Part shown: in pieces, positions 60,261-64,000 of the stretch
Numbering within the stretch: the stretch's first letter is position 1
How the letters are laid out: every line of letters starts with the position of its first letter
Assembly: GCF_022803015.1 (NCBI RefSeq)
Contig: NZ_JAFKON010000002.1
Coordinates: 434,001-498,000, forward strand
Source of the DNA: Arthrobacter humicola
GTDB taxonomy: Bacteria > Actinomycetota > Actinomycetes > Actinomycetales > Micrococcaceae
Length of the DNA stretch: 64,000 nucleotides
Direction of reading: 5' to 3'
Translations under genes and position numbers: made by a program
The notes under the pieces: generated by a model
Database searches by the model: none
Seen by the model: only the letters and a program-made list of their open reading frames with translations
What the model was told of the DNA's origin: nothing

Positions 60261-61382
60261 GTGAAGGCTCTCCGCTTCGGCCGCAACGCGGCTATCGCTG
60301 TAATCGCCGTCGGCGCACTTGCGCTGACCGCCTGCGGTTCGGACAACGCAACCAACACGGCCCAGACCGCCGCGCCGTCCGCCTCGGGTCCCGCGGTCAC
60401 CGGCACCCTGACCGGCATCGGTTCTTCCGCCCAGGGCGCAGCCATGGATGTCTGGAAGACCAACTTCGCTACCGCGAACCAGGGCGCAACTGTGCAGTAC
60501 TCCCCGGACGGTTCCGGCGCCGGACGCAAGGCGATCCTCGACGGCTCGGCCCAGTTCGCCGGCTCCGATGCCTACCTCAAGGATGACGAACTCGCCAGCT
60601 CCAAGGAAAAGTGTGGTCCCGACGGGGCCATTGACATTCCGGTCTACATTTCCCCGATCGCCGTCGCCTTCAACGTCCCTGGCATCACGGACCTGAAGCT
60701 CGACGCCGCCACCGTCGCAAAGATCTTCCGCGGCGAGGTCGCCAACTGGAATGACCCCGCCATCGCGGCCATGAACCCGGGCGTCCAGCTTCCGGACCTC
60801 AAGGTCACCCCGGTGAACCGCTCCGATGACTCGGGCACCACCACCAACTTCACCGACTACCTGTCCGCCGTAGCCCCCACCGTGTGGACCGACAAGGCAG
60901 CCGGCGTCTGGCCCGCCAGCCTGAAGGGCGAGAACGCCAAGGGCACCTCCGGCGTCGTCAAGACTGTCACCGACACCCCCGGCGCCGTGACCTACGCCGA
61001 CGACTCCGCTGTCAGCGGCAAGCTCGGCACCGCGCAGATCAAGGTCGGCGACTCCTTCACAAAGATCTCCGCCGAGGCAGCTTCCAAGGCAGTCGACCAG
61101 GGCAAGCCGGTCGAGGGCCGCAACGCCAACGACCTCGCCATCAAGCTGGACCGCACCACCACGGCCGCGGGCGCCTACCCGATCGTCCTGGTGTCCTACC
61201 ACATCGTCTGCACCACCTACGACACGCAGGCCACCGCTGACCTGGTCAAGGCCTTCGTCAAGTACGCCGCCTCCGACGCGGGCCAGCAGGCCGCCGCCGA
61301 CGCCGCCAAGTCGGCGCCGCTGTCCAAGACCCTCCAGGACAAGGCAATGGCTGCCGTCGACTCCGTCAAGGCCAAGGCCTAG
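60261..61382 (+). CDS. pstS: Phosphate ABC transporter substrate-binding lipoprotein PstS
   Basis: 373 aa. Signal peptide with lipobox (IAVIAVGALALTAC, lipid-modified Cys ~26), so anchored on the outer face. Phosphate-site features: TGIGSSAQGAAMDVW, DGSGAGRKAILDGSAQFAGSDAYL and NRSDDSGTTTNFTDYL (the S-G-T-T loop). The GTG start is preceded by GAAGGGG. First gene of pstS-pstC-pstA-pstB, with a 210-bp gap to pstC, as is common because pstS is expressed more strongly. Confidence 0.96.
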   Translation: MKALRFGRNAAIAVIAVGALALTACGSDNATNTAQTAAPSASGPAVTGTLTGIGSSAQGAAMDVWKTNFATANQGATVQYSPDGSGAGRKAILDGSAQFAGSDAYLKDDELASSKEKCGPDGAIDIPVYISPIAVAFNVPGITDLKLDAATVAKIFRGEVANWNDPAIAAMNPGVQLPDLKVTPVNRSDDSGTTTNFTDYLSAVAPTVWTDKAAGVWPASLKGENAKGTSGVVKTVTDTPGAVTYADDSAVSGKLGTAQIKVGDSFTKISAEAASKAVDQGKPVEGRNANDLAIKLDRTTTAAGAYPIVLVSYHIVCTTYDTQATADLVKAFVKYAASDAGQQAAADAAKSAPLSKTLQDKAMAAVDSVKAKA

Positions 61383-61592
61383 GAATACGCTGCGCCGCGA
61401 GGCGAAGTGGAAAAGGGCATAGTGGAAACACGGGCCTGATCAAGGTTCCCTGCATCATGGCGGCCGTCACCGGCGGCCGCCATGGAGCAGGGAACTGACG
61501 CGTTTGTTCCATACATCAAGATTTGCCGGGCACCGGCCGCGGAGGCCTCCGCACCCGGCGCCCGGATCCCATCCAAACCGAAGGACCGTGAA

Positions 61593-62525
61593 GTGACCAC
61601 CACCTCCCTGACCAAGTCCCGGGGCGCAGGCCACGCCGGTGACAAAGTCTTTTCCGCAGCCACCTTGGCAGCAGGGTGTTTGATCCTCGTCGTGCTCTTC
61701 GGCGTGGCACTGTTTCTCGTGATCCAGGCGCTCCCCGCCCTCGTGGCTCCGGCGGACAAGATCCAGGGCGGCGAAGGATTCTTCACCTACATCTGGCCGC
61801 TCGTCATCGGCACCCTCATCGCCTCGGTGATCGCTCTCGTGATCGCGACGCCGATCGCGATCGGCGTCGCGCTGTTCATTTCGCACTTCGCGCCGCGCCA
61901 GCTCGCCTCCGGCCTGGGTTACGTGATTGACCTCCTCGCCGCCATCCCGTCCGTGGTCTACGGCGCCTGGGGCGTCGCGTTCCTGGCCAAGGAAATCTCG
62001 CCGTCGTACAACTGGCTGGCCGAGAACATGGGCTGGCTGCCGATCTTCCAGGGCCCCGCCTCCGCCACCGGCAAGACCATCCTGACGGCCGGAATCGTGC
62101 TCGCCGTCATGGTCCTGCCGATCATCACCTCCCTGACCCGCGAAATCTTCCTGCAGACCCCCAAGCTGCACGAAGAGGCCGCGCTGGCGCTCGGGGCCAC
62201 CCGCTGGGAGATGATCCGGATGACCGTGCTGCCGTTCGGCCGGCCGGGAATCATCAGCGCCGTGATGCTGGGACTGGGCCGGGCCCTCGGCGAGACCATG
62301 GCCGTCGCGCTGGTGCTGTCCTCCGGAGCCCTGACCGCCAGCCTGATCCAGACCGGCAACCAGACCATCGCCGCCGAAATCGCCCTGAACTTCCCCGAGG
62401 CCAGCGGGATCAAGGTCAACACGCTGATCGCCGCGGGCCTGGTGCTGTTCGTCATTACCCTCGGAGTAAACATGATTGCCCGGGGAATCATCAGCCGGCA
62501 CAAAGAATTCTCGGGAGCCAACTAA
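61593..62525 (+). CDS. pstC: Phosphate ABC transporter permease PstC
   Basis: 310 aa from GTG 61593 (AAGGACC upstream); the open frame extends further up but lacks a ribosome site. Six membrane helices with the ABC permease loop EEAALALGATRWEMIRMTVLP (EAA motif, ~190-211) and GRALGETMAVALVL after it. FISHFAPRQLASGLGYVIDLLAAIPSVVYG is typical of PstC. Directly followed by pstA (stop and ATG adjacent). Confidence 0.95.
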   Translation: MTTTSLTKSRGAGHAGDKVFSAATLAAGCLILVVLFGVALFLVIQALPALVAPADKIQGGEGFFTYIWPLVIGTLIASVIALVIATPIAIGVALFISHFAPRQLASGLGYVIDLLAAIPSVVYGAWGVAFLAKEISPSYNWLAENMGWLPIFQGPASATGKTILTAGIVLAVMVLPIITSLTREIFLQTPKLHEEAALALGATRWEMIRMTVLPFGRPGIISAVMLGLGRALGETMAVALVLSSGALTASLIQTGNQTIAAEIALNFPEASGIKVNTLIAAGLVLFVITLGVNMIARGIISRHKEFSGAN

Positions 62526-63635
62526 ATGACCTCCACCCTGACTCCGGTACGCAAGCGCTCGGCGCTGACCAGGGGCCAACTGCCCAAGGCCGCGCCGTAC
62601 ATCGTCCTGGCCGTTGCCTTGATCCTCGGCGCGGCGATCCTCGCGCTGATCGGCTTCAATGCCTTCGGCTGGGGCGTCGTCTCCGCCATCCTCTTCGCCG
62701 CCGGCCTGGTGGGCTGGAGCCTTGTTGTGGAAGGCGCCCGCAAAGCCAAGGACAAGCTGGCCACCTGCCTGGTTGTGGGGGCCTTCCTGGTTGCCCTGCT
62801 GCCCCTGTTCTCGGTGATCTGGACCGTACTGATCAATGGGCTCCCCGGGCTCCTGGATCCCGGTTTCCTCACCACCTCCATGAACGGGGTCACCGGCGCC
62901 TTCGACAACAAGACGGTGGAGGAAGGCGCCCCCCTGCTGGGCGGCATCTACCACGCGCTCATGGGCACCTTGCTGATCACGGTGCTCGCCACCCTCATCT
63001 CGGTCCCCGTGGGCCTGCTGACCGCGATCTACCTCGTGGAATACGGCGAGGACCGCGCACTGGCCCGGGCCATCACCTTCTTCGTGGACGTCATGACCGG
63101 CATTCCCTCGATTGTCGCAGGCCTGTTCGCCGCCGCCGCGTTCTTCGCGGTGGTCGGCCCGGGCACCAAGACCGGCGCCGTCGCCGCCGTCGCACTGTCG
63201 GTGCTGATGATCCCGGTGGTGGTCCGCTCCAGCGAGGAAATGCTCAAGATCGTGCCCAACGAACTCCGCGAGGCCGCCTACGCCCTCGGCGTCCGCAAGT
63301 GGCGGACCATCCTCAAGGTGGTCCTCCCGACGGCGATCTCCGGCATCGCGTCCGGCATCACCCTGGCGATCGCCCGCGTGATCGGCGAAACCGCGCCGAT
63401 TCTGGTCACCGCCGGATTCGCGACCACCATCAACACCAACGTGTTCAGCGGCTGGATGGCCTCCCTGCCGACCTTCATCTACACCCAGATCCTGAACCCC
63501 ACCTCGCCGTCGAACCCGGATCCGTCCTCCCAGCGGGCCTGGGGCGCGGCCCTGGTACTCATCATCCTGGTGATGCTGCTCAACCTCGGCGCCCGCCTGA
63601 TTGCCCGCATCTTCGCCCCCAAGACAGGCCGCTAG
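62526..63635 (+). CDS. pstA: Phosphate ABC transporter permease PstA
   Basis: 369 aa. An N-terminal part with three hydrophobic segments precedes the usual six-helix permease core; the EAA-like loop is ELREAAYALGVRKWRTILKVVLP (~242-264), followed by AIARVIGETAPILVTAG. FFVDVMTGIPSIVAGLFA is characteristic of PstA. The longer N-terminus is usual in Micrococcaceae, as far as I recall. 46 bp to pstB. Confidence 0.95.
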   Translation: MTSTLTPVRKRSALTRGQLPKAAPYIVLAVALILGAAILALIGFNAFGWGVVSAILFAAGLVGWSLVVEGARKAKDKLATCLVVGAFLVALLPLFSVIWTVLINGLPGLLDPGFLTTSMNGVTGAFDNKTVEEGAPLLGGIYHALMGTLLITVLATLISVPVGLLTAIYLVEYGEDRALARAITFFVDVMTGIPSIVAGLFAAAAFFAVVGPGTKTGAVAAVALSVLMIPVVVRSSEEMLKIVPNELREAAYALGVRKWRTILKVVLPTAISGIASGITLAIARVIGETAPILVTAGFATTINTNVFSGWMASLPTFIYTQILNPTSPSNPDPSSQRAWGAALVLIILVMLLNLGARLIARIFAPKTGR

Positions 63636-63681
63636 GCCATCCGCGCCCGCCGCCCCTACCTCCAGCAAGTGAAGGAACACC

Positions 63682-64000
63682 ATGTCTAAGCGCATCGACG
63701 TCAAGGACCTGAACGTCTACTACAGCAAATTCCTGGCCGTCGAAGGCGTCAACATCAACATCGACGCCAAGTCCGTCACGGCCTTCATCGGCCCCTCGGG
63801 TTGCGGCAAGTCCACCTTCCTGCGCACCCTGAACCGCATGCACGAGGTCATTCCCGGCGCGAGGGTTGAAGGCGAAGTGCTGCTGGACGGGGACAACCTG
63901 TACGGCCCCGGCGTCGACCCGGTCACCGTCCGGTCCCAGATCGGCATGGTGTTCCAGCGCCCCAACCCGTTCCCCACCATGTCCATCCGGGACAACGTGC
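63682..64000 (+). CDS. pstB: Phosphate ABC transporter ATP-binding protein PstB, 3' end outside window
   Basis: 106 codons are visible, about 40 percent of the usual 250-260 aa. Starts [20 protein letters not shown] with AAGGA upstream; Walker [10 protein letters not shown] (~36-44), [20 protein letters not shown], and the Q-loop region [16 protein letters not shown]. Cut off by the window edge before the signature motif. Confidence 0.96.
   Translation, partial: MSKRIDVKDLNVYYSKFLAVEGVNINIDAKSVTAFIGPSGCGKSTFLRTLNRMHEVIPGARVEGEVLLDGDNLYGPGVDPVTVRSQIGMVFQRPNPFPTMSIRDNV

Noticed and set aside
61467..63704. Minus-strand 745-aa open frame across pstC/pstA
   Set aside because: Composition (Gly, Asp, Gln, His runs) is that of the complement of membrane-protein genes; no start or domain support.

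Overview
The window is high-GC DNA with mostly actinobacterial gene content. Codon use, TANNNT -10 boxes and gene order suggest a Micrococcaceae member, most likely Arthrobacter or Pseudarthrobacter. No rRNA, tRNA or CRISPR array was found. From memory, the order ppa / dacB / DUF2342 / tilS / hpt / ftsH / folE-P-B-K / DUF3180 / DUF2520 / panC, later lysS / lsr2 / clpC, follows the region around Rv3628 to Rv3596c of Mycobacterium tuberculosis, so most of the first 38 kb is conserved core.

Layout. 1-2650: 3' part of a phosphoketolase gene and a convergent DUF429 gene. 2775-4902: inorganic pyrophosphatase and a divergent PBP4-type carboxypeptidase. 5037-17170: metallopeptidase-like DUF2342 protein, tRNA lysidine synthetase, hypoxanthine phosphoribosyltransferase, FtsH, the folate operon, a tightly coupled set of membrane/PH-domain/DUF2520 genes, and panC. 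17355-18863: MFS exporter. 18864-29809: accessory island with two different IS110-family elements, a very large secreted RHS/YD-repeat protein split by one in-frame TAG, a small downstream gene overlapping the RHS stop by ATGA, a serine resolvase, orphan small genes and a pair of ~195-bp direct repeats. 29810-32457: two paralogous alpha/beta hydrolases flanking thymidine kinase. 32558-37839: lysS, a small membrane protein, lsr2, clpC. 38085-43757: S9 peptidase, N-acetyltransferase, dhaK-dhaL-dhaM(HPr). 43761-49212: secreted protein, mutY, anchored protein, disA, prfC. 49384-54378: kinase-GAF protein, PucR regulator, and a ferredoxin-reductase/acyl-desaturase pair. 54469-57247: methyltransferase and CopB-type copper ATPase behind a CsoR-like palindrome. 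57405-59985: radA and a FUSC-family protein. 60261-64000: pstS-pstC-pstA-pstB (pstB cut by the window end) behind PHO-box-like 11-bp repeats.

The most promising unusual system is the RHS tip/partner pair at 25071-25699. The last ~100 residues of the RHS protein look like a small polymorphic-toxin domain. The overlapping next gene encodes a 107-aa protein whose sequence fits domain III of elongation factor Tu, suggesting an EF-Tu-like immunity protein. Other non-genic signals are two families of dispersed intergenic palindromes (one acting as terminators, one flanking clpC), at least eight genes whose start codon lies 6-7 nt after a TANNNT box (probable leaderless mRNAs), probable bridge-RNA regions upstream of both IS110 transposases, and a mutY gene whose conserved N-terminus has no standard start codon in frame. 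Function calls rest on motif recognition by eye; no database search was run.
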